53,903 bases of DNA from Eubacterium sp. GTDB taxonomy: Bacteria; Bacillota; Clostridia; Lachnospirales; Lachnospiraceae. Below the pieces are notes generated by a model. The model did not search any database. It had not been told where the DNA came from and saw only the letters and a list, made by a program, of their open reading frames with translations. The stretch spans positions 1 to 53,903 of the forward strand of contig JALERM010000089.1 in assembly GCA_022764165.1 (NCBI GenBank). Reading direction: 5' to 3'. The translations under genes were made by a program, and so were the position numbers. Below, piece by piece: positions 15,527 to 24,533 of the stretch (within the stretch, counting starts at the first letter, position 1; the number at the start of each line of letters is the position of its first letter).

Positions 15527-15882
15527 AATAGGCTCAAAGGATTGTTATTTGGGTTTCCATCCTACCATTTTGGTCTTTGGGTAGGCTTGATTTCTTGGTT
15601 TTCACATTTTCATCCTACCAAATAAGAAGAAACGTAGGCTGAGAATCTCAGCAATACCTTACTGAGCTTACTAAAATTGGTAAAAGCGTAGGCTGCAAAT
15701 CCCAGAAACAAACGATATAGCCTATAAAAATCGAAAAAAGATAGGATGTAAATCATAACAGCAACCATTAGAGCCTATCGAAAACAAAAAAGGTAGGAGG
15801 AAAATCCGAAAACTAATCAATGAAGCCTACCAAAAAATAAAAGGCAGGACAGAAGGCCACATAACAAACATTTGAACCTACC
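15527..15882. repeat. Right 53-bp-period hairpin array (7 units), inverted copy of the left array
   Basis: Units start at 15527, 15580, 15633, 15687, 15740, 15792 and 15843 and are 39-40 bp long. In reverse order they match the left array unit by unit: 15527 with 441, 15580 with 388, 15633 with 335, 15687 with 282, 15740 with 228, 15792 with 175. The first two read GGTAGG...CCTAYY on the minus strand and the other five on the plus strand, so units diverge from about 15625. Both arrays end with CCTACCAGGAA. The rest of the gap 15382-15938 shows no gene. Confidence 0.85.
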
Positions 15883-15938
15883 AGGAACGTTATGACATGT
15901 GATAATGGCTAGCTGAACTGTAACGTCAAAACTAAAGA

Positions 15939-15992
15939 TGCGTATATTATACGCATAAATTCATTGACAAATACGCATACAATGCGTATAAT
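15939..15992 (+). promoter_or_regulatory. Promoter and operators of hicAB
   Basis: TTGACA (15964-15969) and TATAAT (15987-15992), spacer 17. Two palindromes flank and overlap it: ATGCGTATATTATACGCAT (15939-15957, perfect) and ATACGCATACAATGCGTAT (15971-15989), which spans the spacer and -10. Both contain the half-site ATGCGTAT. This fits repression by HicB or the HicAB complex. Confidence 0.8.
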
Positions 15993-16033
15993 ATACTTGT
16001 AACCGTTAATAATCCATTTATAGGAGATCAAGA

Positions 16034-16204
16034 ATGAAAAGACGTGATTTAGTTAAGCTCCTCGAAAAGAATGGATGGTACTTGAAACGAAATGGTGCGA
16101 ATCACGATTTGTATACAAATGGTAAAAAAGTAGAACCCATTCCTAGACATTCAGAGATTAATGAGAAGCTCGCTCAGGCGATTATCAGGAAACTGGGGCT
16201 TTAG
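16034..16204 (+). CDS. hicA: HicA-family mRNA interferase toxin
   Basis: A 56-residue protein with the full HicA pattern: MKRRDLVKLLEKNGW, then KRNGANHDLYTNG with the catalytic His at residue 24, and PIPRHSEINEKLAQAI before a short C-terminal KLGL. HicA has a double-stranded RNA-binding fold and cuts mRNA and tmRNA. A TAGGAGATC ribosome-binding site lies 7 bases before the ATG. The stop codon is inside a CTGGGGC/GCCCCAG hairpin (16193-16210) that may damp read-through into hicB and so affect toxin-antitoxin balance. Confidence 0.85.
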   Translation: MKRRDLVKLLEKNGWYLKRNGANHDLYTNGKKVEPIPRHSEINEKLAQAIIRKLGL

Positions 16205-16298
16205 CCCCAGGAACTTGGTTCTTCTATAGTTTTTCTGGGAATATTATATAAATGGTTATATTGTTTGAAAACCAAGGGTTTAATAAGGAGGAATTTTT

Positions 16299-16700
16299 AT
16301 GGTGCAGAAAGGAGCATATCCGATTATCTTAAAGCGGACGGATGACGGATATTACGTTGTTATACCTGATTTTGATATTGGAACGCAAGGATCAACAATT
16401 GCTGAAGCGATGGAAATGGCAAGAGATGCTATAGGTTTAGTGGGCATTGATATGCAGGATGATGGTGAAACATTACCAGAACCATATTCTCACGAAATAT
16501 GTAAAGAAGATGAGGATATTGTAACATTAGTAGACATTGATTTTTCTCAATATCGCAAAAAAGTAGATAATAGGGCAGTAAAGAAAAATTGTACAATCCC
16601 ATATTGGATGAGTGTTGCTGCTGACAAAGCGGGATTAAATTATTCACGTGTTCTGCAAGATGCACTTATCAGTATTTTGGGAGTGAAAAATGTTAACTAA
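16299..16700 (+). CDS. hicB: HicB-family antitoxin
   Basis: A 133-residue antitoxin. Residues 1-70 have the HicB partial RNase H-like fold (GAYPIILKRTDDGYYVVIPDF, TQGSTIAEAMEMARDAIGL). The C-terminus (about 85-133) holds a helical DNA-binding segment with IPYWMSVAADKAGLNYSRVLQDAL, the ribbon-helix-helix/HTH part that should recognise the ATGCGTAT operators upstream. It neutralises HicA. The gene lies 94 bases after hicA with its own AAGGAGGAA ribosome-binding site, in the common toxin-first order. Confidence 0.9.
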   Translation: MVQKGAYPIILKRTDDGYYVVIPDFDIGTQGSTIAEAMEMARDAIGLVGIDMQDDGETLPEPYSHEICKEDEDIVTLVDIDFSQYRKKVDNRAVKKNCTIPYWMSVAADKAGLNYSRVLQDALISILGVKNVN

Positions 16701-16726
16701 ATCACACGATATTGCCCCGGGGATTT

Positions 16727-19132
16727 TTACTTTTTCCCCGGGGTAATTTTACGGAAAAGAATGGAAAGATATCGATAAATTGCCTCGGTTGCAATGGCAA
16801 ATATTGCCAGTACCATTCCACAGCGAAAGGATATTCTGCTGAGTGCGAACAAATCACTGAGAAAGATACAGCAGAATATTAATCCGGCAATCATTCCAAT
16901 CCAGATGAACCAGCGAAATTTGTTCATAGGAGAACTGATTTTGAACAGGATCATCAACCCAACAATGGCCAGCAGAAGAGTAGCTGTAGTAGATACTTCT
17001 TCTGTTGAAAGTCCAAATTGATTACCGAAAACAGTCAGAAATCCTACGATCAGAACATCGGTAAGTCCGGCCGGAAGTGCTTTTAGCAGCACATTTGTTA
17101 TAAAATGTCCGGATATCATTTTTTTATTTGGTTCCATAGCCAGAAGAAAAGCCGGTGTTCCGATGGTAAACATACCAATCAATGATATCTGCGAAGGCTG
17201 CAGCGGATACGAAAACATAAAAGCCATTGAAAAAATTGCAAGTAAAAAACTGAATATATTTTTCACGAGAAAAAGGCTTGCTGATCGCTCGATATTGTTG
17301 ACTACACGGCGACCTTCCAGTACTACAGAAGGCATACATGAGAAATTGGATTCCAGAAGTACCAGTTGAGAAGCCTGTGCTGCCGCATCACTTCCGGAGG
17401 CCATTGCCACGCTGCAGTCAGCATCTTTTAGTGCCAGCACGTCATTGACGCCATCTCCGGTCATGGCTACTGTTTTTCCTGCATGCTTTAGTGCACGGAC
17501 CAGCTGACGCTTTTGATTAGGAGTAACACGTCCAAAAACAGTATATTTTAACACAGCTTTCTGCATGTCTTCCTCTGTTTTCAATTCTGTCGCATCGATA
17601 TAACTCTCTGCGTGTGAAATTCCTGCCTGGGAAGCTACGTATGCTACTGTAACCGGGTTATCACCGGAAATAACTTTAATATCAACTCCCTGATCGGAAA
17701 AATATTGAAAAGTTTCCCAGGCTTCTTTTCGGATAGGGTTTTCCAGGATGATCAGTCCATAAGGAACCACCGGCTCTGTCAGTTCTGAACCATCAGCGAC
17801 ACCACTATATATACCGAACACAAGTACACGACAGCCTTTTCTGCTGTATGATTCAATTTCTTCTCGATAAATCTCGTAGTCGTCTTTCAGAACAAATTCC
17901 GGTGCTCCGAGAATATAAGTTACATCATCCAACACCACGCTACTGTATTTATAGGCAGATGAAAAAGATGTGACAGCAGAGGCCCTTTTTCCGGATGTAC
18001 ATGTAAAATACTCCTGGATTGCCTGCATTGTGATATTGTCATTGGTCATAGCTTCTGCAAAATCGCCAATAAGATCTTTTAACGGCTCCATCGTCTTGCT
18101 ATCATACGGATCAAGGGGAGTAACAGCGGTAACCTTCATCGTGTTCTCTGTAATTGTACCGGTCTTATCCACGCAAAGTACATTTACCCGGGCCAGTGTT
18201 TCGATACATTTCATATCATGTACCAGAACCTTTTTACTGGCAAGACGCATGACACTTACTACCAGTGCAACACTGGCAAGAAGATATAATCCTTCCGGGA
18301 TCATTCCGATTACAGCGGCTACCATGGACTGAACGCTTTCTTTTATGCTGCTTTCTCCCACGAGATATTGCTGTGCAAATAACACAAAAGCAATCGGAAT
18401 AATCATAAAACCGGCAATTTTGACCAGGTGGTTCAGGGAACGGATCATTTCCGACTGTTCCCCTTCTTTGGATGCTTTTGCTTCCAGCGTCAGCTGAGAG
18501 ATATAAGAATCAGCTCCCACCTTTTCCAGACGAGAGCGGCAGCTGCCTGATACGATAAAACTTCCCGACATCAGATAATCCCCTGTTGTTTTCGTGATTT
18601 CATCTGCTTCTCCTGTCAGCAGGGATTCATTGACCTGAACTTCTCCGTCAAGAATGACGGCGTCAGCACAAATCTGATTCCCGGAGGAAAATACTGCGAC
18701 GTCATCAATGACAGCTTCTTCTGCAGGAACAGCAACTGTATTTCCTTCCCGAATCACCTGGACTTTCGGAGCATTCAGCATATTCAACTTATCCAACACA
18801 CGTTTTGAACGAAGTTCCTGCACAATACCGACAAGTGTATTGCCGATAATAACGGGAAGAAATGTGAGATTATGGTATGCTCTGACAAATATCAGCAGTA
18901 CGGCAAGGACTGCAAAAATCAAGTTGAAATAAGTAAAAACATTGGTGGCGATGATTTCTTTTACGCTCTTCGAAGGAGAGTCCACAGGAGTATTTGCCCA
19001 GCCGCTTGCCATACGGATCTGTACCTGTTCCTGGGTAAGGCCAACATCAGCGGCAGGTTCTGTACGGACTATCTCTTGCCGGGTCTGTTCCTGCCTGGAT
19101 TTTCTCTTTTGTTCTTCCGTACGTTTTCTCAT
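16727..19132 (-). CDS. Cation-transporting P-type ATPase (CtpE-like)
   Basis: An integral-membrane ion pump of about 801 residues. Visible motifs are the actuator LTGE (about 172-175), the membrane PEGL (about 279-282), the phosphorylated Asp in DKTGT (Asp 322) and the hinge MTGDGVNDVLALKDAD. About eight to ten membrane segments are predicted, with the last group at the C-terminus. The lack of heavy-metal CPx and the overall pattern suit the CtpE-like Ca2+/alkaline-earth group; the ion is inferred. The start at 19132 is fixed by AAGGAGG five bases upstream, which overlaps the rqcH stop codon. It is therefore coupled to rqcH, and an upstream start at 19177 is unlikely. Confidence 0.85.
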   Translation of the reverse strand: MRKRTEEQKRKSRQEQTRQEIVRTEPAADVGLTQEQVQIRMASGWANTPVDSPSKSVKEIIATNVFTYFNLIFAVLAVLLIFVRAYHNLTFLPVIIGNTLVGIVQELRSKRVLDKLNMLNAPKVQVIREGNTVAVPAEEAVIDDVAVFSSGNQICADAVILDGEVQVNESLLTGEADEITKTTGDYLMSGSFIVSGSCRSRLEKVGADSYISQLTLEAKASKEGEQSEMIRSLNHLVKIAGFMIIPIAFVLFAQQYLVGESSIKESVQSMVAAVIGMIPEGLYLLASVALVVSVMRLASKKVLVHDMKCIETLARVNVLCVDKTGTITENTMKVTAVTPLDPYDSKTMEPLKDLIGDFAEAMTNDNITMQAIQEYFTCTSGKRASAVTSFSSAYKYSSVVLDDVTYILGAPEFVLKDDYEIYREEIESYSRKGCRVLVFGIYSGVADGSELTEPVVPYGLIILENPIRKEAWETFQYFSDQGVDIKVISGDNPVTVAYVASQAGISHAESYIDATELKTEEDMQKAVLKYTVFGRVTPNQKRQLVRALKHAGKTVAMTGDGVNDVLALKDADCSVAMASGSDAAAQASQLVLLESNFSCMPSVVLEGRRVVNNIERSASLFLVKNIFSFLLAIFSMAFMFSYPLQPSQISLIGMFTIGTPAFLLAMEPNKKMISGHFITNVLLKALPAGLTDVLIVGFLTVFGNQFGLSTEEVSTTATLLLAIVGLMILFKISSPMNKFRWFIWIGMIAGLIFCCIFLSDLFALSRISFRCGMVLAIFAIATEAIYRYLSILFRKITPGKK

Positions 19133-19142
19133 GTACGCCTCC

Positions 19143-20879
19143 TTAAATCTGCTGAATTCCTTTGATATCCGGCTCAATCAGAAGTGAATAATTTGTATAA
19201 TAAACAACGAATCCCGGTTTCCCTCCTGTCGGTTTTCTCAGATTCTTTTTCAGGGTGTAGTCAATCTCTACTTTTGGAGCCTGTCTGCCTTTGGAATAGT
19301 AGGCTGCCAGCCGCCCGGCTTCTTCAAAGGTTCGATCCGGCAATTCCTCTCCATTGGTCTTTACAATAACATGTGATCCCGGCTGACCTTTTGCATGAAA
19401 CCACCAGTCATTGCCTGAAGCAAATTTGAATGACAGTTCTTCATTCTGATAGTTATTTTTTCCCACATACATGTGAAATCCATCACTGGATACATAATGG
19501 AAAGGTTTGGAGGTAATTTTTACTTTTTTTCCTGTTGTATACTTTCTTCGGATATACCCGTATTCTGTAAGTTCTTCTTTGATCTGAATCAGATCATCTT
19601 CAGAAACTGCAATATCCAGAGAAGCAGCAATGGATTCCAGATGGCGTATCTCACTGTCGGTTTCCTGAAGGAGTTTTTCCAGTGCATCAGCAGTTCGCTT
19701 TAACTTGCTGTACTTATCAAAATATTTTTTTGCATTCTCCTGTGGAGTAAGTGTGGGGTCCAAGGGGATATTGACCGTTTCATTCGTGTAATAATTCAGT
19801 GCTTCAAAAGATTTGATACCCGGCTCAAGTCCATAACCGTATGTATTGATCAGTTCGCCCCAGATCCGGTATTTATCCTTTTTTTCCGTGTCTTTCATTT
19901 GCTTCTGCTGAAGCTGATATTTTTTCACATTTCTCTCCAGAGAGGTCTGTACGATTTTTCTCAGGTCTACCGATTTCTGTCTGATTTTAGTGACCATATT
20001 TTTTTCGGCATAATAGGTTTCCAGCAGTTCTGATATTGATGAAAACTCCGTGACAGAAAAATCCTGGTACTGGGTAAGCTTCAATGAGGCAAATTCTACA
20101 GGTTCCTTTCCTTTATAAACAATATTGGGTTCAAACATACCCTGGCGGATATCCTCCATGATTCTCAGAAATGTATGGGAAAGGTGCAGTTTTTCCAGTG
20201 AACTTAACCCATCCGTGGGAACACCGCCGTCAATACCTGCACGGTAGCAGATTTCCTCAGCAATCAGCGGACTGATACCGGTGACAGAAGTATAAATGGC
20301 TTTTGCCGTCGGAGCCGGCTTATTCAGAATCTGTTCACAGAGTACATCCGCTGTCAACTCAAACGGATCTGCCTTAGCCTGTGTGGCAGGTATAAAATAG
20401 GGACGGCCCGGAAGCACTTTCCGGACAGAACTCATATGAGCAGATACGTGTTTGATACTGTCAATAATCTGTTCGTTATCATTTGTAAAAATAATATTAC
20501 TGTGTTTTCCCATAATCTCCACAATGAGATATTTGGTACATAAGTCACCCATTTCATTCAGATGTTCGATTTCAAAACGAATGACTCTTTCCATACCCGG
20601 CTGGGTGATGGAAATAATTTTTCCGCTTCCAATGTGTTTCCGAAGAAGCATACAGAAATTAGGCGCAGTCAGCGGCCCGGGTTTATTATTTCCGGTGAGA
20701 TAAATCAGCGGAAGAGAAGCACTGGCTGAAAGAAACAGGCGGTATTGGGTCCTATTATTTTTTATGGTAAGAATCAGTTCATCATTTTCCGGCTGGGCGA
20801 TTTTATTGATCTTGCCGCCCAAGATGGTCTGGTTCAGGTCATGTACAATATTTGCAATGGTAATTCCGTCAAATGCCAT
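19143..20879 (-). CDS. rqcH: Ribosome-associated quality-control factor RqcH (NFACT family)
   Basis: A 578-residue NFACT protein. It has the N-terminal NFACT-N domain (MAFDGITIANIVHDLN to about 200), a helix-hairpin-helix-like part, a long coiled coil (about 270-430), and a C-terminal NFACT-R RNA-binding domain (YVSSDGFHMYVGKNNYQNE, then WFHAKGQPGSHVIV). RqcH binds stalled 50S subunits with peptidyl-tRNA and recruits tRNA-Ala to add alanine tails for degradation; older annotation calls it a fibronectin-binding protein. The length is normal. It is transcribed divergently from yicC. Confidence 0.92.
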   Translation of the reverse strand: MAFDGITIANIVHDLNQTILGGKINKIAQPENDELILTIKNNRTQYRLFLSASASLPLIYLTGNNKPGPLTAPNFCMLLRKHIGSGKIISITQPGMERVIRFEIEHLNEMGDLCTKYLIVEIMGKHSNIIFTNDNEQIIDSIKHVSAHMSSVRKVLPGRPYFIPATQAKADPFELTADVLCEQILNKPAPTAKAIYTSVTGISPLIAEEICYRAGIDGGVPTDGLSSLEKLHLSHTFLRIMEDIRQGMFEPNIVYKGKEPVEFASLKLTQYQDFSVTEFSSISELLETYYAEKNMVTKIRQKSVDLRKIVQTSLERNVKKYQLQQKQMKDTEKKDKYRIWGELINTYGYGLEPGIKSFEALNYYTNETVNIPLDPTLTPQENAKKYFDKYSKLKRTADALEKLLQETDSEIRHLESIAASLDIAVSEDDLIQIKEELTEYGYIRRKYTTGKKVKITSKPFHYVSSDGFHMYVGKNNYQNEELSFKFASGNDWWFHAKGQPGSHVIVKTNGEELPDRTFEEAGRLAAYYSKGRQAPKVEIDYTLKKNLRKPTGGKPGFVVYYTNYSLLIEPDIKGIQQI

Positions 20880-21070
20880 AGATAGTCTCCTTATATAATA
20901 CTATAATATGCGGATTTAAAATCCTGACTTTATTATAACAGAAAAAAAGGATTTGACTAGGGTTTTATAATGACTTATAATAGATTCATATGCATATTAA
21001 TGAATTATTAAGTTCATCGAAAGAATTTCTATCGAATTATGCAAATTGATAATTACAGGAATTGATGACT

Positions 21071-21949
21071 ATGATTAAAAGTATGACAGGCTTTGGAAGA
21101 GCTGAGATTCAGGACAATGATCGAAAGTTCACGGTTGAGATTAAGTCTGTGAATCATCGCTATCTGGATTTTAATATCAAGATGCCGAAGAAACTCAGCT
21201 TTTTTGAAAATGCAATTCGCGGTGTATTGAAAGAATACATGCAGCGCGGCAAGGTGGATGTCTTTATCACCTATGAGGATTTGACTCAGTCAAACGTTGT
21301 GCTTCAGTACAAGAAAGAAATAGCTGCACAGTACCTTCAGTATTTTCAGTCCATGGCTGATGATTTTGGACTGGAAAATGACGTGACGGTGTCTGTTCTT
21401 GGCCATCTGCCGGAAGTATTTGTTATGGAAGAAGCTTCCCCTGATGAAAAAGAACTATGGTCCCTGCTGGAAACAACATTGCGTCAGGCATGCGAACAGT
21501 TTGCCCTTACAAGAAATACCGAAGGAGAGAATCTTCGCAAAGATCTGTTTGCAAAACTGGATGGCATGATTGTGGGTGTGGAACAGATAGAGGCACGTTC
21601 CCCGCAGATCATCAAAGAATATCGTCAGAAGCTGGAAGAAAAGCTTCAGGAACTTCTGGGAGATACACAGATCGATGAAAACAGAATCGCATCCGAGGTG
21701 ATAATTTTCGCAGATAAAATCTGCACGGATGAAGAAACCGTACGTCTGAAAAGTCACATCCGGCACATGAAACAGGTATTGGAAGAAGGTGTCGGTATTG
21801 GCCGTAAACTGGATTTTATTGCACAGGAGATGAACCGGGAAGCAAATACGATACTGTCAAAGGCAAATGATCTGGACACTTCCAACATTGCCATTGATCT
21901 CAAAACGGAAATTGAAAAAGTAAGAGAACAGATACAAAATATAGAATAG
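21071..21949 (+). CDS. yicC: YicC/YloC family endoribonuclease
   Basis: About 292 residues, normal for the family. The hallmark start IKSMTGFGRAE and VEIKSVNHRYLD are present, as is the C-terminal DUF1732 block (SHIRHMKQVLEEGVGIGRKLDFIAQEMNREANTI). YicC-type enzymes cut structured RNAs. The ATG at 21071 gives the canonical N-terminus and is 10 bases from ACAGGA; the in-frame ATG at 21065 and TTG at 21062 are closer alternatives. First gene of the yicC-remA-gmk-rpoZ-rimO-pgsA-cinA operon. Confidence 0.92.
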   Translation: MIKSMTGFGRAEIQDNDRKFTVEIKSVNHRYLDFNIKMPKKLSFFENAIRGVLKEYMQRGKVDVFITYEDLTQSNVVLQYKKEIAAQYLQYFQSMADDFGLENDVTVSVLGHLPEVFVMEEASPDEKELWSLLETTLRQACEQFALTRNTEGENLRKDLFAKLDGMIVGVEQIEARSPQIIKEYRQKLEEKLQELLGDTQIDENRIASEVIIFADKICTDEETVRLKSHIRHMKQVLEEGVGIGRKLDFIAQEMNREANTILSKANDLDTSNIAIDLKTEIEKVREQIQNIE

Positions 21950-21959
21950 AGGAAAGAGA

Positions 21960-22235
21960 TTGGCAAGATTTGTTAATATTGGTTTCGGTAATCTGGTGAA
22001 TGCAGAAAAAGTAGTCGCAGTGGTAAGTCCGGATGCTGCTCCGGTCAAGCGCATCGTTCAGAATGCCAAAGAGCAGGGGCGTATCATTGATGCGACACAG
22101 GGCCGCAGGACCAAAGGAGTATTGATCACAGAAGATACGTATGTGGTGTTGTCGGCACTTCAGCCGGAAACCATTGGAAAAAGGTTCCAGTCTGATAAAA
22201 ATATTATTGAAGAAAAGGGTGACATGGATGAGTAA
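21960..22235 (+). CDS. remA: RemA-like DUF370 regulatory protein
   Basis: A 91-residue protein of the RemA/DUF370 family: FVNIGFGNLVNAEKVVAVV and RTKGVLITEDTYVVLSAL are family blocks. In Bacillus RemA is a DNA-binding activator of biofilm-matrix genes that forms a ring. Here it starts with TTG at 21960 behind GAGGAAAGAG. It lies 10 bases after yicC and overlaps gmk by 8 bases. The matrix role is known only in Bacillus. Confidence 0.88.
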   Translation: MARFVNIGFGNLVNAEKVVAVVSPDAAPVKRIVQNAKEQGRIIDATQGRRTKGVLITEDTYVVLSALQPETIGKRFQSDKNIIEEKGDMDE

Positions 22236-22857
22236 AAAAGGATGTCTGGTAATTATTTCTGGCTTCTCCGGTGCCGGAAAAGGAACGGTTGTCAGGGAAC
22301 TGACCACTCGTTATGATAACTATGCACTTTCCATATCAGCAACAACCAGAGCCCCCAGACAGGGTGAGGAGAATGGAAGAGAGTATTTCTTTAAAACCAG
22401 AGAGGAATTTGAAGAACTGATCAGGCAGGATGCCCTGTATGAATATGCACAGTATGTTTCCAATTTTTACGGAACGCCGAAAGCCTACGTGCAGCAGCAG
22501 CTGGATGCAGGTAAGGATGTGATTCTTGAAATCGAAGTGCAGGGAGCATTGAATGTAAAAGCAAAGAATCCGGAAGCTCTTTTGTTGTTTGTAACTCCTC
22601 CGTCTGCTCAGGAACTGAAAAGACGGCTGATTGGCAGAGGTACAGAAACACTGGAAGTTATTAATGAGAGGATGGCGAGAGCATCCGAGGAAGCCCTTCT
22701 GATGGATCGTTATGATTATCTGATCATCAACGACAAGTTGGAAGAATGTACAGAAACCATTCACCAGCTGGTTCAGCGTGAACATCTTCGGATGTCTGCG
22801 AACCTTGATATGGTTGAAAAAATAAAAAAAGAATTGGAAGAGATGAAAGGAGAATAA
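22228..22857 (+). CDS. gmk: Guanylate kinase
   Basis: A 209-residue nucleotide kinase that makes GDP from GMP and ATP. The P-loop is SGFSGAGKGT (residues 11-20). The GMP-binding part has SISATTRAPRQGEENGREYFF, and the lid region carries RLIGRGTE. The length is typical. The ATG at 22228 overlaps the remA end (ATGAGTAA arrangement), so the two are translationally coupled. The alternative upstream start at 22141 would lie inside remA and is not supported. Confidence 0.95.
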   Translation: MSKKGCLVIISGFSGAGKGTVVRELTTRYDNYALSISATTRAPRQGEENGREYFFKTREEFEELIRQDALYEYAQYVSNFYGTPKAYVQQQLDAGKDVILEIEVQGALNVKAKNPEALLLFVTPPSAQELKRRLIGRGTETLEVINERMARASEEALLMDRYDYLIINDKLEECTETIHQLVQREHLRMSANLDMVEKIKKELEEMKGE

Positions 22858-22860
22858 ATT

Positions 22861-23136
22861 ATGATACATCCATCTTATACAGAATTAATCCAGGCAGTAA
22901 ACAGCGGGAATGAACAGGACGATACTCCTGTTTGTAACAGCCGTTATTCTATCGTACTTGCAACCAGCAAGCGTGCAAGACAGATTATTGCAGGCTCAGA
23001 TCCGCTGGTTCACTATTCTATGAATAAACCATTGTCTATTGCTGTGGAAGAAGTATATAAAGGAAAAGTTAAAATCATCCCGGATAATGCACCGGAACAG
23101 GAAGAAGAACAGCCTGCTGCTGCACCGGAAGAATAA
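22861..23136 (+). CDS. rpoZ: DNA-directed RNA polymerase subunit omega
   Basis: A 91-residue omega subunit. The core MIHPSYTELIQ, SRYSIVLATSKRARQI and KPLSIAVEEVYKGKV are the conserved family segments that bind the beta-prime subunit and assist its assembly. The C-terminal acidic tail (about 20 residues, Glu/Pro/Ala-rich) is variable in the family. It follows gmk by 3 bases after AAAGGAG, in the usual order. Confidence 0.92.
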   Translation: MIHPSYTELIQAVNSGNEQDDTPVCNSRYSIVLATSKRARQIIAGSDPLVHYSMNKPLSIAVEEVYKGKVKIIPDNAPEQEEEQPAAAPEE

Positions 23137-23143
23137 ATAAGTG

Positions 23144-23170
23144 AGCCCGGGTTTGTCAGCGAACCCGGGT
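23144..23170 (+). terminator. GC-rich hairpin between rpoZ and rimO
   Basis: CCCGGGTT and AACCCGGG form an 8-bp stem with a short loop. The following TTGGATTTTAC is only weakly T-rich, so it probably attenuates or stabilises the upstream mRNA rather than ending the operon. Confidence 0.5.
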
Positions 23171-23195
23171 TGGATTTTACAGAAAGGAATTCTTT

Positions 23196-24533
23196 ATGAA
23201 TATATTTTTTGTTTCACTGGGATGTGATAAAAACCTGGTTGATTCTGAAGAAATGCTGGGTGCTCTCACATCCGGCGGTTACAGAATTACGGACGATGAA
23301 TCCAAAGCTGATGTGATTATTGTCAATACCTGTTGCTTTATCCATGATGCCAAGGAAGAAAGTATTCAGGCGATTCTTGAGATGGCTTCATATAAAGAGA
23401 AGGGGACGTGCAAGGCACTGATTGTGACCGGTTGTCTTGCACAGCGCTATAAAAAAGAGATCACACAGGAAATACCGGAAGTTGATGCCGTGCTTGGAAC
23501 GAACAGTCAGGACAGCATACTGGAAGCGGTTTCAAAAGCACTGGAAGGGAAAGTCACACATATTTTTACTCCTCTGGTAGGGATACCTGAACTTCCAGGC
23601 AAACGAATGATGACCACAGGCGGTTATTATGAATACCTGAAAATTGCAGAGGGCTGTGATAAGCATTGTACCTACTGTATCATTCCTTCCATCAGGGGTT
23701 CCTACCGAAGTGTCCCCATGGAAAAACTGATATCTCAGGCAGAAGAACTGGCAGAACAGGGAGTAAAAGAACTGATTCTTGTTGCGCAGGAAACAACATT
23801 GTACGGGAAAGACCTTTATGGGGAAAAATCTCTCCATCTGCTTCTGAAGAAACTCTGTCAGATTCCCGGCATTCATTGGATCCGTATTCTCTACTGTTAT
23901 CCGGAGGAGATTTATCCCGAGCTTATCGACACCATCCGCACAGAAAAGAAAATCTGCCATTATCTGGATCTGCCCATTCAGCATGCCAGTGACCGCATTT
24001 TAAAGAAGATGGGCCGACGGACAACAAAACAACAGCTGAAAGATATTGTCGGTGAACTTCGAAGAAATATTCCTGACATTATGCTTCGAACCACATTGAT
24101 CACAGGATTCCCCGGCGAAACGGCCGAGGATCATGAAGAACTGATGGAATTTGTTAATGAAATGGAATTTGAACGCCTGGGTGTTTTCACTTATTCCCCT
24201 GAAGAAAATACACCGGCTGCTTTGATGGAAAATCAGATTGAAGAAGAAGTAAAAGAGAATCGAAAAGAGGAACTCATGGAACTTCAGCAGGAAATTTCGC
24301 TGGATAACGGTGAGAAACTGATCGGCAAAACATTAACGGTCATGGTAGAGGGAAAAGTAGCTGATGAAAATGCCTATGTAGGAAGAACGTATGGGGATGC
24401 TCCGGGAATTGATGGTTACATTTTTATTAATACCGGTGAATTGTTAATGTCCGGCGACTTTGTCCGCGTGAAAGTTACCGGTGCACTGGAATATGATTTG
24501 ATAGGAGAGATTGAAGATGAATACACCGAATAA
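23196..24533 (+). CDS. rimO: Ribosomal protein S12 methylthiotransferase RimO
   Basis: A 445-residue radical-SAM enzyme that adds a methylthio group to an Asp of ribosomal protein S12. The N-terminal MTTase domain has Cys10, Cys46 and Cys80 for one 4Fe-4S cluster. CDKHCTYC (Cys154, 158, 161) binds the radical-SAM cluster. A TRAM domain closes the C-terminus. GSYRSVPME after the Cys motif is typical of RimO rather than MiaB. AGAAAGGAATTC precedes the ATG. Its end overlaps pgsA by 17 bases. Confidence 0.95.
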   Translation: MNIFFVSLGCDKNLVDSEEMLGALTSGGYRITDDESKADVIIVNTCCFIHDAKEESIQAILEMASYKEKGTCKALIVTGCLAQRYKKEITQEIPEVDAVLGTNSQDSILEAVSKALEGKVTHIFTPLVGIPELPGKRMMTTGGYYEYLKIAEGCDKHCTYCIIPSIRGSYRSVPMEKLISQAEELAEQGVKELILVAQETTLYGKDLYGEKSLHLLLKKLCQIPGIHWIRILYCYPEEIYPELIDTIRTEKKICHYLDLPIQHASDRILKKMGRRTTKQQLKDIVGELRRNIPDIMLRTTLITGFPGETAEDHEELMEFVNEMEFERLGVFTYSPEENTPAALMENQIEEEVKENRKEELMELQQEISLDNGEKLIGKTLTVMVEGKVADENAYVGRTYGDAPGIDGYIFINTGELLMSGDFVRVKVTGALEYDLIGEIEDEYTE

